A DNA stretch of 41,204 bases from contig JAEDMJ010000015.1 in the NCBI GenBank assembly GCA_016303065.1, positions 1 to 41,204 of the forward strand, in the 5' to 3' direction. Positions 14,984 through 22,800 of this stretch are shown piece after piece. A program made the position numbers and the translations under genes. The stretch's first letter is position 1; each line of letters opens with the position of its first letter. The notes beneath the pieces are model-generated. The model saw only the letters and a program-made list of their open reading frames with translations, did not search any database and had not been told where the DNA came from. Origin of the DNA: Clostridiales bacterium. Its GTDB lineage: Bacteria > Bacillota > Clostridia > Oscillospirales > QAMX01.

Positions 14984-17900
14984 TTAAGCATCGATGGTCG
15001 AAATCGTCAGAGTCGTCTCCTCCAGAACGTCGAGAAGGACTTTCACCGTGTCAAGCGCCGTAAACATCGTCACGTTGTTTTCCGTGGCAATGCAGCGGAT
15101 CTTCCGGCCGTCGCTTATCTGTCCGGTGGAGTTTATATCCCTTGTGTTGATGACATACGCAATATGCCCCTGGCGCAGCGCCTCCGGGATCTCGTCGCTC
15201 CCGTCGCTTATCTTGCGGAGCATATGCGTGCGGATCCCGTTTGCCTTCAGGTATTGAGCCGTACCGTCCGTCGCTTCAATGTTGAAGCCGAGGTTGTAGA
15301 ATCTGCGGATGAGGGGCAAAGCCTCCGCCTTGTCCTTGTCGGCGATGGTGGCAAAGACGGTGCCGTAATTCTGAAGGTGCATTCCGGAGGCCTGGAGAGC
15401 TTTGAAGAAGGCGCGGTTGCGCTTGTCGTCGTATCCGATGGCTTCGCCCGTGGACTTCATCTCGGGAGAAAGATATGCGTCAAGCCCCCTTATCTTGTTG
15501 AAAGAGAACACCGGAACCTTGACGTACCAGCGCTTTTTCTCCTTCGGATATATGTCAAATATTCCCTGCTCCTTGAGGCTCTTTCCGAGAATTACCTCCG
15601 TTGCAATGTCCGCAAGGCAAAACCCCGTGGACTTGGAAAGGAAGGGAACCGTGCGGGAGGAACGGGGGTTGACCTCAATGATATACACGTTGTCGTCCTT
15701 GTCCACAATGAACTGAATGTTGAAAAGGCCGACAATGCCGATTCCAAGACCCAGTTTTTTGGTATAGCTGAGGATAACGCCCTTCACTTCGTCGGAAATG
15801 CTGAAGGACGGGTAAACGCTTATCGAATCGCCGCTGTGAATGCCTGTTCTCTCGACAAGCTCCATAATTCCCGGAACAAAGACGTCGTGCCCGTCGCATA
15901 TGGCGTCGACCTCGACCTCCTTGCCCTTGATGTACTTGTCCACAAGAACGGGCTTGTCCTCGTCGATTTCGACAGCCGTTTTGAGATAGTGGCGAAGCTG
16001 GTCTTCGTTTGCGACGATCTGCATTGCCCTTCCGCCCAGAACGAAGCTCGGACGGACAAGCACCGGGTAACCGATTTCCCCTGCGGCTTTAAGACCGTCT
16101 TCGATCTTTGTAACCGCCTTTCCCTGGGGCTGGGGAATGTTCAGTTCTTCAAGAACCTTTTCAAAGCTGTCGCGGTTTTCCGCGCGCTCGATAGCGTCGC
16201 AGTCGGTGCCGATTATCCTGACCCCGCGGAGTCTGAGGGGCTCGGCAAGATTTATCGCCGTCTGTCCGCCGAGGGAAGCAATGACGCCCTCGGGGTGCTC
16301 AAACTCAATAATGTTCATGACGTCTTCCGGAGTAAGCGGTTCAAAATACAGCTTGTCCGCCGTCGTATAGTCAGTTGAGACGGTTTCCGGGTTGTTGTTT
16401 ATGATGAGCGCTTCGTAGCCGGATTTTCTGATCGTTGTGACCGCGTGAACCGTGGAATAGTCAAACTCAACGCCCTGGCCGATGCGGATCGGCCCTGCGC
16501 CGAGGACCAGAATTTTCTTCCTGTCCGTAAGCCTCGACGCGTTTTCACCGGTATAGGATGAATAGAAATATGGAATATAGGCTCCGGTGTGGCAGGTGTC
16601 GACCATCCGGTATACGGGGAATATGCCGTTGGCCCTGCGCAGGGCGAAGACGTCGATCTCCTTCATGTTCCAGAGCTTTGCGATGAACTTGTCCCCGAAA
16701 CCGGCCTTTTTCGCAGCCTTCAAAACCTCGACGTCTCCGGCGTTTTGGGCAATATCCTTCTCCATGTCCACGATTTTTTTGACGGACTCCAGGAAGAAGG
16801 GCGTAATTTTTGTTATGTCATGTATTTTTTCCACGGAAATCCCGCGGCGCATAAGCTCTGCAACACAGAAAATATTGTCGTCACGGAATTCGGCGATATA
16901 GGAAAGCATCTCTTCAACGCTCATCCCGTCAAACTTCGGAAGATGGAAATGGCACGCGCCGGTCTCAAGGGATCTGACGGATTTGAGAAGACACTCTTCA
17001 AGGGTTGAGCCGATGCCCATGACCTCTCCGGTGGCCTTCATCTGGGTGCCGAGGGTGTTGGGGGCGGAGGAAAACTTGTCAAAGGGGAAACGGGGAAGCT
17101 TCGCCACGATATAGTCAAGGCTCGGCTCAAAAGCGGCGTTGGTGTTCGCAATGGCGATGTCTTCAAGAGCCATGCCGACGGCAATCTTCGCGGTCACACG
17201 GGCGATCGGATATCCGCTGGCCTTTGACGCAAGCGCGGAGGAACGGGAAACCCTCGGATTGACCTCGATAAGATAGTATTCGCTGGAAGCGGGATTGAGG
17301 GCAAACTGGACATTGCAGCCGCCCTCGATTTTCAGTTCGCGTATGATTTTAATGGCGCTGTCGTTGAGCATTTTGAGATCGTGATCCGAAAGGGTCATGA
17401 TGGGCGCGACGACGATGGAGTCCCCGGTGTGGACTCCGACCGGGTCGACGTTCTCCATGCCGCAGATGGTTATGGCTTTGTCGTTCGAGTCGCGCATGAC
17501 CTCAAACTCGATCTCCTTGTATCCCCTGACGCTCTTTTCGATAAGCACCTGGTGCACCGGAGAGAGCTTGAAAGCGTTAAGACCGATCTCAACCAGCTCT
17601 TCCTCGTTGTTTGCAAAACCTCCGCCCGTGCCCCCAAGGGTGAACGCCGGACGCAGAACGACCGGATACCCGATGCGCTCCGCTGCGCATTTCGCCTCTT
17701 CAATGCTGTATGTGATCTCCGAGGGGATCGTCGGCTCTCCGATAGACTGGCAAAGCTCCTTGAAAAGCTCGCGGTCCTCCGCACGCTCGATGCTCTCGCT
17801 GCTTGTTCCGAGAAGCTTAACGCCGCACTCCCTGAGCACGCCCTTCTTTTCAAGCTGCATGGCAAGATTGAGTCCGGTCTGGCCTCCGATTCCCGGAACG

Positions 17901-18157
17901 ATGGCGTCTGGGCGCTCGTATCTCAGGATCTTTGCGATGTATTCAAGCGTAAGCGGTTCCATGTAGACCTTGTCCGCAATGGAAGTGTCGGTCATGATCG
18001 TCGCCGGGTTGGAATTGCAGAGCACGACCTCGTAGCCCTCCTCTTTAAGCGCAAGACAGGCCTGCGTCCCGGCATAGTCAAACTCTGCCGCCTGCCCGAT
18101 AACGATCGGGCCGGAGCCGATTATCAGTATTTTTCTGATGTCTGTTCTCTTTGCCAT
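14984..18157 (-). CDS. carB: Carbamoyl-phosphate synthase large subunit
   Basis: 1057 residues, full length. It has two homologous ATP-grasp halves (first half beginning RTDIRKILIIGSGPIVIGQ, second half beginning KKILVLGAGPIRIGQGVEFD) and a C-terminal regulatory MGS-like domain. It makes carbamoyl phosphate for pyrimidines and arginine from glutamine-derived ammonia, bicarbonate and 2 ATP. The small subunit carA is not adjacent, so it must be encoded elsewhere. A GGAGG site precedes the ATG, and about 380 nt of leader RNA with two attenuators separates promoter and gene, so pyrimidine control is strongly suggested. Confidence 0.98.
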   Translation of the reverse strand: MAKRTDIRKILIIGSGPIVIGQAAEFDYAGTQACLALKEEGYEVVLCNSNPATIMTDTSIADKVYMEPLTLEYIAKILRYERPDAIVPGIGGQTGLNLAMQLEKKGVLRECGVKLLGTSSESIERAEDRELFKELCQSIGEPTIPSEITYSIEEAKCAAERIGYPVVLRPAFTLGGTGGGFANNEEELVEIGLNAFKLSPVHQVLIEKSVRGYKEIEFEVMRDSNDKAITICGMENVDPVGVHTGDSIVVAPIMTLSDHDLKMLNDSAIKIIRELKIEGGCNVQFALNPASSEYYLIEVNPRVSRSSALASKASGYPIARVTAKIAVGMALEDIAIANTNAAFEPSLDYIVAKLPRFPFDKFSSAPNTLGTQMKATGEVMGIGSTLEECLLKSVRSLETGACHFHLPKFDGMSVEEMLSYIAEFRDDNIFCVAELMRRGISVEKIHDITKITPFFLESVKKIVDMEKDIAQNAGDVEVLKAAKKAGFGDKFIAKLWNMKEIDVFALRRANGIFPVYRMVDTCHTGAYIPYFYSSYTGENASRLTDRKKILVLGAGPIRIGQGVEFDYSTVHAVTTIRKSGYEALIINNNPETVSTDYTTADKLYFEPLTPEDVMNIIEFEHPEGVIASLGGQTAINLAEPLRLRGVRIIGTDCDAIERAENRDSFEKVLEELNIPQPQGKAVTKIEDGLKAAGEIGYPVLVRPSFVLGGRAMQIVANEDQLRHYLKTAVEIDEDKPVLVDKYIKGKEVEVDAICDGHDVFVPGIMELVERTGIHSGDSISVYPSFSISDEVKGVILSYTKKLGLGIGIVGLFNIQFIVDKDDNVYIIEVNPRSSRTVPFLSKSTGFCLADIATEVILGKSLKEQGIFDIYPKEKKRWYVKVPVFSFNKIRGLDAYLSPEMKSTGEAIGYDDKRNRAFFKALQASGMHLQNYGTVFATIADKDKAEALPLIRRFYNLGFNIEATDGTAQYLKANGIRTHMLRKISDGSDEIPEALRQGHIAYVINTRDINSTGQISDGRKIRCIATENNVTMFTALDTVKVLLDVLEETTLTISTIDA

Positions 18158-18238
18158 CTAATACTGCCTCCAAAAATAATCTGCAAAAACAAAGTGTCAG
18201 TTAAGCTTGTTTTTCCGACCGAAAATCTCCCCACGGTC

Positions 18239-18287
18239 AAAAAAATCCCGGTCTGCGACGATGAAACAAATCAGCAGCAGCCGGGAT
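18239..18287 (-). terminator. Second (promoter-distal) terminator in the carB leader
   Basis: The minus-strand RNA forms AUCCCGG / CCGGGAU extended by CUGC / GCAG across one bulge, followed by a U7 tract. The 5' arm (18287-18277) lies four bases before the stop codon of the 42-codon leader ORF, so a ribosome at that stop would block the stem. Confidence 0.85.
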
Positions 18288-18399
18288 ATAAAAACAAATC
18301 GGAACAAAAGGTTTTAACAGCCGGATCTTCCTCGGCGTATGACGAAGAAAGGAAAAAATATGACGCGGCATTGCAGGTCTGATTTTCCATGCAGCACAT
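18271..18399 (-). CDS. 42-aa leader peptide ORF in the carB leader
   Basis: An ATG at 18399 has AGAGAGG nine bases upstream. The product starts MCCMENQTC, contains SYFFLSSSY and ends LFLYPGCC, and is cysteine-rich. Its coding RNA contains long U-rich tracts (UAUUUUUUCCUUU and GAUUUGUUUUUAUAU) just before the terminator, and the stop codon lies beside the terminator stem. This layout parallels E. coli pyrL, the leader of pyrBI, where UTP-sensitive RNA polymerase pausing couples translation to antitermination. No sequence similarity to PyrL is claimed. It is probably regulatory and not a functional protein. Confidence 0.6.
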   Translation of the reverse strand: MCCMENQTCNAASYFFLSSSYAEEDPAVKTFCSDLFLYPGCC

Positions 18400-18415
18400 A
18401 AATCTTATCCTCTCT

Positions 18416-18523
18416 TCGCAAAATAAAAGCCTTGCCGCGCCGGCAAGACAAACACACAAAAACACAGATACAGCTGTCCTGTATCGGCATATTTGAAAAT
18501 CTTACCGACCTCTCCGGATCGCC
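18416..18523 (-). promoter_or_regulatory. PyrR-type attenuator in the carB leader
   Basis: The RNA carries a PyrR-binding hairpin, CGAUC CGGAGA GGUCG, with the conserved UCCGGAGAGGU loop. Its 3' side continues CGGUAAGA (18507-18500), which is exactly complementary to UCUUGCCG (18448-18441), the 5' arm of the terminator CUUGCCG-GCG-CGGCAAG-GCUUUUAUUUU (18447-18418). Antiterminator and anti-antiterminator are thus both visible, as in the B. subtilis pyr operon. A further 7-bp hairpin (GATACAG / CTGTATC, 18467-18485) lies between. pyrR itself is not in the window. Confidence 0.85.
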
Positions 18524-18547
18524 TTAAAGATTCTTTTTCTTCATAAG

Positions 18548-18576
18548 ATTATACCATCCTGTTTTCCTTTTGTCAA
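18548..18576 (-). promoter_or_regulatory. carB promoter
   Basis: Minus strand TTGACA (18576-18571), a 17-bp spacer ending TGG, and TATAAT (18553-18548): a perfect promoter with an extended -10. Confidence 0.93.
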
Positions 18577-18758
18577 CATACCGGAGCCCAATATTTCACA
18601 GTCTTTTCCCCCTTTGGGTATGTTCCGGTCACGCTTCCAAAGCTTCGCTCTCTCCGGGGTTGCGCTTTTGCAGAACCGTTTTCCGTCAGGCGGCAATTTG
18701 GGCATATCCCGCTTATCCGGTAATTCCGCGCCAAAATCAGCAACTTCACAGAAATATA

Positions 18759-18787
18759 TTGACAACAAAAAGCAAAAGGAGTATACT
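18759..18787 (+). promoter_or_regulatory. Promoter of the GNAT cassette
   Basis: TTGACA (18759-18764), 17 bp, TATACT (18782-18787). The leader ORF begins about 20 bases after the expected transcription start. Confidence 0.88.
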
Positions 18788-18814
18788 ATACAAAATTTTT
18801 TGGGAGGTAAGGCA

Positions 18815-18928
18815 GTGTTGAATCGTATCGGCCGTCTTAATAATGTAGTCGTTATGCAGTCCGCAGTCCCTGCTTATTATCGGCAGTTGAGCGGGCTTAC
18901 ATTGCCGTACCCTTATTCAGGTAATTAG
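18815..18928 (+). CDS. 37-aa leader peptide upstream of the acetyltransferase
   Basis: A GTG (followed by an in-frame TTG) stands seven bases after TGGGAGG, an excellent ribosome binding site. The product starts MLNRIGRLNN and continues VVVMQSAVPAYYRQ to end LTLPYPYSGN. It ends 30 bases before a strong terminator. Proline, tyrosine and leucine near the end fit a ribosome-stalling leader, as found before genes for resistance to ribosome-targeting antibiotics. The stalling role is inference from the layout. Confidence 0.65.
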   Translation: MLNRIGRLNNVVVMQSAVPAYYRQLSGLTLPYPYSGN

Positions 18929-18958
18929 AAAGTTTATCTTATCTGATTAAGCTAAACG

Positions 18959-19001
18959 CAGTGCAGGCTATGTGCAAATCTCAGCCTGCACTGTTTTTTT
19001 T
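18959..19001 (+). terminator. Attenuator terminator before the GNAT gene
   Basis: An 11-bp perfect stem CAGTGCAGGCT / AGCCTGCACTG with a 13-nt loop is followed by T8. It lies between leader peptide and structural genes, with no second promoter after it. Read-through is therefore required for expression of the acetyltransferase. Confidence 0.9.
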
Positions 19002-19027
19002 ATTCTTTTTTAATGGGAGGTTTCGGA

Positions 19028-19117
19028 ATGGAGACAAAAGAATACTCAGCAAACTGTTATGTGAAAAGCGAATTTACCGACCGCAACCGCAGAACGGAAG
19101 ACAGATTGGAGGACTGA
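19028..19117 (+). CDS. 29-aa ORF preceding the acetyltransferase
   Basis: An ATG seven bases after GGGAGG begins METKEYSANC; the product ends RRTEDRLED and is highly charged. Not recognised. It ends five bases before the GNAT ATG, whose GGAGG lies inside this ORF, so it may couple translation to the acetyltransferase or be the shortened remains of a longer gene. Confidence 0.5.
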   Translation: METKEYSANCYVKSEFTDRNRRTEDRLED

Positions 19118-19121
19118 AAAA

Positions 19122-19700
19122 ATGATTACACACAAAGGAACGCAAACCTTACATACCGAAAGACTTACTCTGCGAAAATTTACTGTTGACGATGCGGGGG
19201 CAATGTTTGAAAACTGGGCAAGCGATGAAAGAGTTACCCGCTACCTGACCTGGCCGCCTCACCAGTCGCCTGAAACGACAAAACAGCTTCTGGAGCTTTG
19301 GTGTGCGGCCTATGAAAACCCGAATACATATAATTGGGCTATGGAATACGAAGGGACGCCTATCGGCAATATAAGCGTCGTCCGGTTGAGTGAAAAGTGC
19401 GAATATGCTGATCTTGGCTACTGTATGGGTTACGCTTATTGGAATAAAGGCTTTATGTCCGAAGCTGCAAAGGCAGTCATCGACTATCTCTTTGCCGAAA
19501 TCGGCGTGAACCGTGTCGGCATATGTCACGCCGTTAAAAATCCTGCTTCGGGCAGAGTTGCTCAAAAGTGCGGCCTGACCTTTGAAGGAACAAAGCGTGA
19601 AGCCTTCAAAACCTCTGCCGGAGAGTTTCTTGACATATCGGGTTACGGTATTGTCAGGAGCGAATGGGAAAACCTCAGACATGAAAAACAGCGGCGATAA
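19122..19700 (+). CDS. GNAT acetyltransferase, RimJ/RimL type
   Basis: 192 residues. An acetyl-CoA N-acetyltransferase with the family opening TLHTERLTLRKFTVDDAGAMF, the acetyl-CoA region DLGYCMGYAYWNKGFMSEAAKAV (about residues 103-125) and the C-terminal NPASGRVAQKCGLTFEGTKRE. RimJ/RimL-like enzymes acetylate ribosomal protein N-termini, amino acids or antibiotics; the substrate cannot be told from sequence. A GGAGG site sits nine bases upstream. Expression appears gated by the leader peptide and terminator. The cassette looks less GC-rich than its surroundings, which suggests acquisition. Confidence 0.93.
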   Translation: MITHKGTQTLHTERLTLRKFTVDDAGAMFENWASDERVTRYLTWPPHQSPETTKQLLELWCAAYENPNTYNWAMEYEGTPIGNISVVRLSEKCEYADLGYCMGYAYWNKGFMSEAAKAVIDYLFAEIGVNRVGICHAVKNPASGRVAQKCGLTFEGTKREAFKTSAGEFLDISGYGIVRSEWENLRHEKQRR

Positions 19701-19815
19701 GACCGCAGCGGAAAATGTCATCAACCATCTGCAGCAGAGCTACCTTTTTCTGACCCATACCTTAACAGGCGGGGAAAATGTATTGACGGCTTCCGAAAGC
19801 AAGGCTGCGGTGTAA
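19681..19815 (+). CDS. Possible 44-aa ORF overlapping the GNAT 3' end
   Basis: Begins MKNSGDKTAAEN with an ATG inside the last codons of the GNAT gene (20-base overlap) and ends LTASESKAAV. The ribosome binding site is poor and the stop falls within the following hairpin. It could be a translationally coupled small protein, or the tail of another gene joined here. Not recognised. Confidence 0.3.
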   Translation: MKNSGDKTAAENVINHLQQSYLFLTHTLTGGENVLTASESKAAV

Positions 19816-19842
19816 CCCATTTTGCTGAGTTACACCGCAGCC
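19803..19842. terminator. Hairpin between the convergent GNAT cassette and the repeat-protein gene
   Basis: A perfect 14-bp stem GGCTGCGGTGTAAC / GTTACACCGCAGCC with a 12-nt loop. U-tracts on either side are poor, yet the position between convergent genes argues for a two-way terminator. Confidence 0.6.
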
Positions 19843-19883
19843 TGCATAAAAGCGTCCTTATCCGGAGTCAGCAAACCAGGCTT

Positions 19884-22800
19884 TTATTTGGCTTTGCACT
19901 TTACCGCCGCACCGGCGGCGCTCCACGCATCGTCATACGCTCTCACGGTGTAGTAGTATACCGTTCCGGAGACGGCGGACGCGTCAACATAGCTTGCCGC
20001 CGACGTATCCTTAAGCCGCACCCAGCTCCCTCCGGCGACTTTTCGGTACACCCGGTATTTATCCGCCCCCGCAACCTTTGACCAGGTCACTTTTATTCCC
20101 GCATCCGTATTCGAGACTTTTACCACAGGAGCGCCAACAAATTTTATGGCTTCACCGGAGGTAAGGGAGCTTTTGTATGAACCGTACAGAGCGCGGACGG
20201 CGTAATAATATGTCGTTCCGGTTGACGCAGAAGTATCCGTATATTTCAGGTCTTCTGTTTCGCCGAGAGCCGTCCACTTTCCCCCGGCAACCCTGCGGTA
20301 TACGCGGTACCGTTCCGCTCCCGCGGCGGAATTCCAGCTCACCGAAACGCCGTTCAGCGCGTTCTGAACGGAAACAGCGGGCGCCGTCAGCCGTCTCTGC
20401 AAAACTACCGCGGCAGGTCCGCTCCACTCCCGGGCATAGGCCCTTACGGTATAGCAATATGTGACTCCCGGCACGGCGGAAGTGTCGGTATAACTCAGCG
20501 CGGCCGTTGTCTGCAATTTCGACCAGCTTCCTCCCGGCGTTTTTCGGTACACGCGGTACTTCTCCGCGCCGTCGACCTTGCTCCAGCTGATCTTCACTCC
20601 TTCCTGCACATTTTCGGATTCCGCTTTCGGTGCCGTGACGTACCTGATTTCGCTGCTCGCCTTATAATAGCTTCTGTAAGAGCCGTACAATGCGCGCACC
20701 GTATACAGATATACGGTGCCGTTTTTCGGCGACGTGTCCGTGTACCGGGTTCCGGTCGTGTAGCCGAGAATGCTCCAGCTTCCCCCGGGCGTTTTTCTGT
20801 ACACGCAATAACGGTTTGCGCCTTTCACGGAATTCCAGCTCACCGAAACTCCATCCGCTGCGTTCTGCGGCACGGCGGACGGCGTTTCCAAATATCTCCA
20901 TAAAACTTCTGCTGCCGGTCCGCTCCATGCCATGGCATACGCCCTGACCGTATAGCGATAATCCTTTCCGGACTCCGCCGAAGCGTCGGTATAGCTGGTG
21001 GAGGAGGTCGTTATAAGTCTTTCCCACTTGCCTCCGTCAAGCTTTCTGTACACGCGGTATTTTTCCGCGCCTTCGACCTTGCTCCAGCTGATCTTCACTC
21101 CGCCCGATGTGTTTCCGGTTTTCATTGCCGGCGCAGAGACAAATTTGAGGACGCCGCTCTCAGCGAAATCGCTCCGGCACGAACCGCTCAGCGCTCTCAC
21201 CGTGTAAATATATGACTCTCCGTTTTTCACTGTCGCATCGGTATACGACAAAGCCGTCACAGTGTCCAGAAGCGACCATTTCCCTCCCGGAAGCCTGCGG
21301 TACACGTTGTAGCTGCCGGCTCCTTTGACAGAATTCCAGCTTACCTCGGCTCCCGCGGCAGCGTTTTCCGCAGTCACTTTCGGAGTTGTCAGCCGCCGCA
21401 CTGACAATTTTTTTGACTCCGCGCTCCAGAAGCCGCCGCAAAAAGCCCTGACCGTATAGGTGTAATCGGCGCCTCCGGCCGCAGAAGAATCCGTGAATTC
21501 CGTACCGGTGACGGTGCCGACGGTGGATTTGCTTCCGTCGGAAGCTTTTCGGTACACCCTGTATTTTTCCGCGCCGTCAATTTTTCCCCATGTAACTTTG
21601 ATTCCGGAAGAAGTGTTCCCGGTATGTGCCGACGGCGCTTTCACATATACCGTCAGTTCCGTCGGCACATACATGCTCCGCCAGCCGCCGCTCACAGCCC
21701 TCGCCGTGTAGTAATACGCGCCTCCCGAGCTTGCGGAGGTGTCCGAAAACGCCGTGTCCGCGGTTTCTCCGATCACCTTCCACTTTGAGGTCTCCGTTTT
21801 TCTGTAAACGGTATATTTTTCTGCTCCGGCGATTCCTTCCCAGCTTATTCCGACGCCGTTGAGTGTATTTGAAACCGTCAGCACCGGAGGGGAAAGCCAC
21901 TTTATCTCAAAAGACTTCGAAAAAGCGCTCCAGCCGCCGGCATAGGCTTTCACAGTATAAACATATGTTTTTCCGTCTTCAACGGATGCGTCCGTATATG
22001 CCGTTGCGCTTATGTCTCCGATCTCCGTCATGCTCTCGTCTTCGGCGCTTCTGTAAAGTCGATAGAACGAAGCGCCCCCGGACGCCGTCCAGGTCAGCTT
22101 CACTCCCCCGGCGGTATTTTCCGCGCTCAGCGCCGGAACGGCGGCATAGCGTATCTCCGCTTCCGCAGCCCCGCCGCAGTATCCGCCCCTGAAGGCGGCC
22201 ACCCGGTACGCGTTTGCCGCGCCGGAAACCGCCGCCGTGTCAACATAGCTGCACACCGGAGAAGACGTCAGCAATTTCCATTCGTCCCCGTCCAGGCGGT
22301 ACACCCGATATCCCTCTGCGCCGTCGACGCCGCTCCAGGAAAGGACGACTCCGGCCTCCGAAACTCCCAGAGAAAGCTCCGGCACGGCCAGCGATTCGGT
22401 GTATTCGATCGACCTCAGAACCGGGTATTGAAAGGCCGAATCGGCGGCAAAGACCCACACGCTTTCAAAATCGAAGCCGCAGAACCCCGATGCCTCTCTC
22501 ATTTTGTCCTCCGAAAGAGCCGCGGCAGTATCGTTTCCGCTTCCCGTTCCCGGTATTCCGTTGTCAAGGTAACAGCAAAACTCAATGGTACTGCCGTTTT
22601 CCCCGGCAATTGCCCCGCCGAGACCAAAGTCCGAAATCTCTCCGGAATTGTAGCACCGGCTCAGCACGCTCCCGTTTCCGCAGCTTCCGGCAATTCCTCC
22701 GGCGAAGCTTTCGGAACCGGCTCCCCCGCCGCCCAAAACCGCTCCGATATTGAAGCAGTTCTCAATACTGCCGTAAACGCCGGTTCCGGCAATGCCTCCG

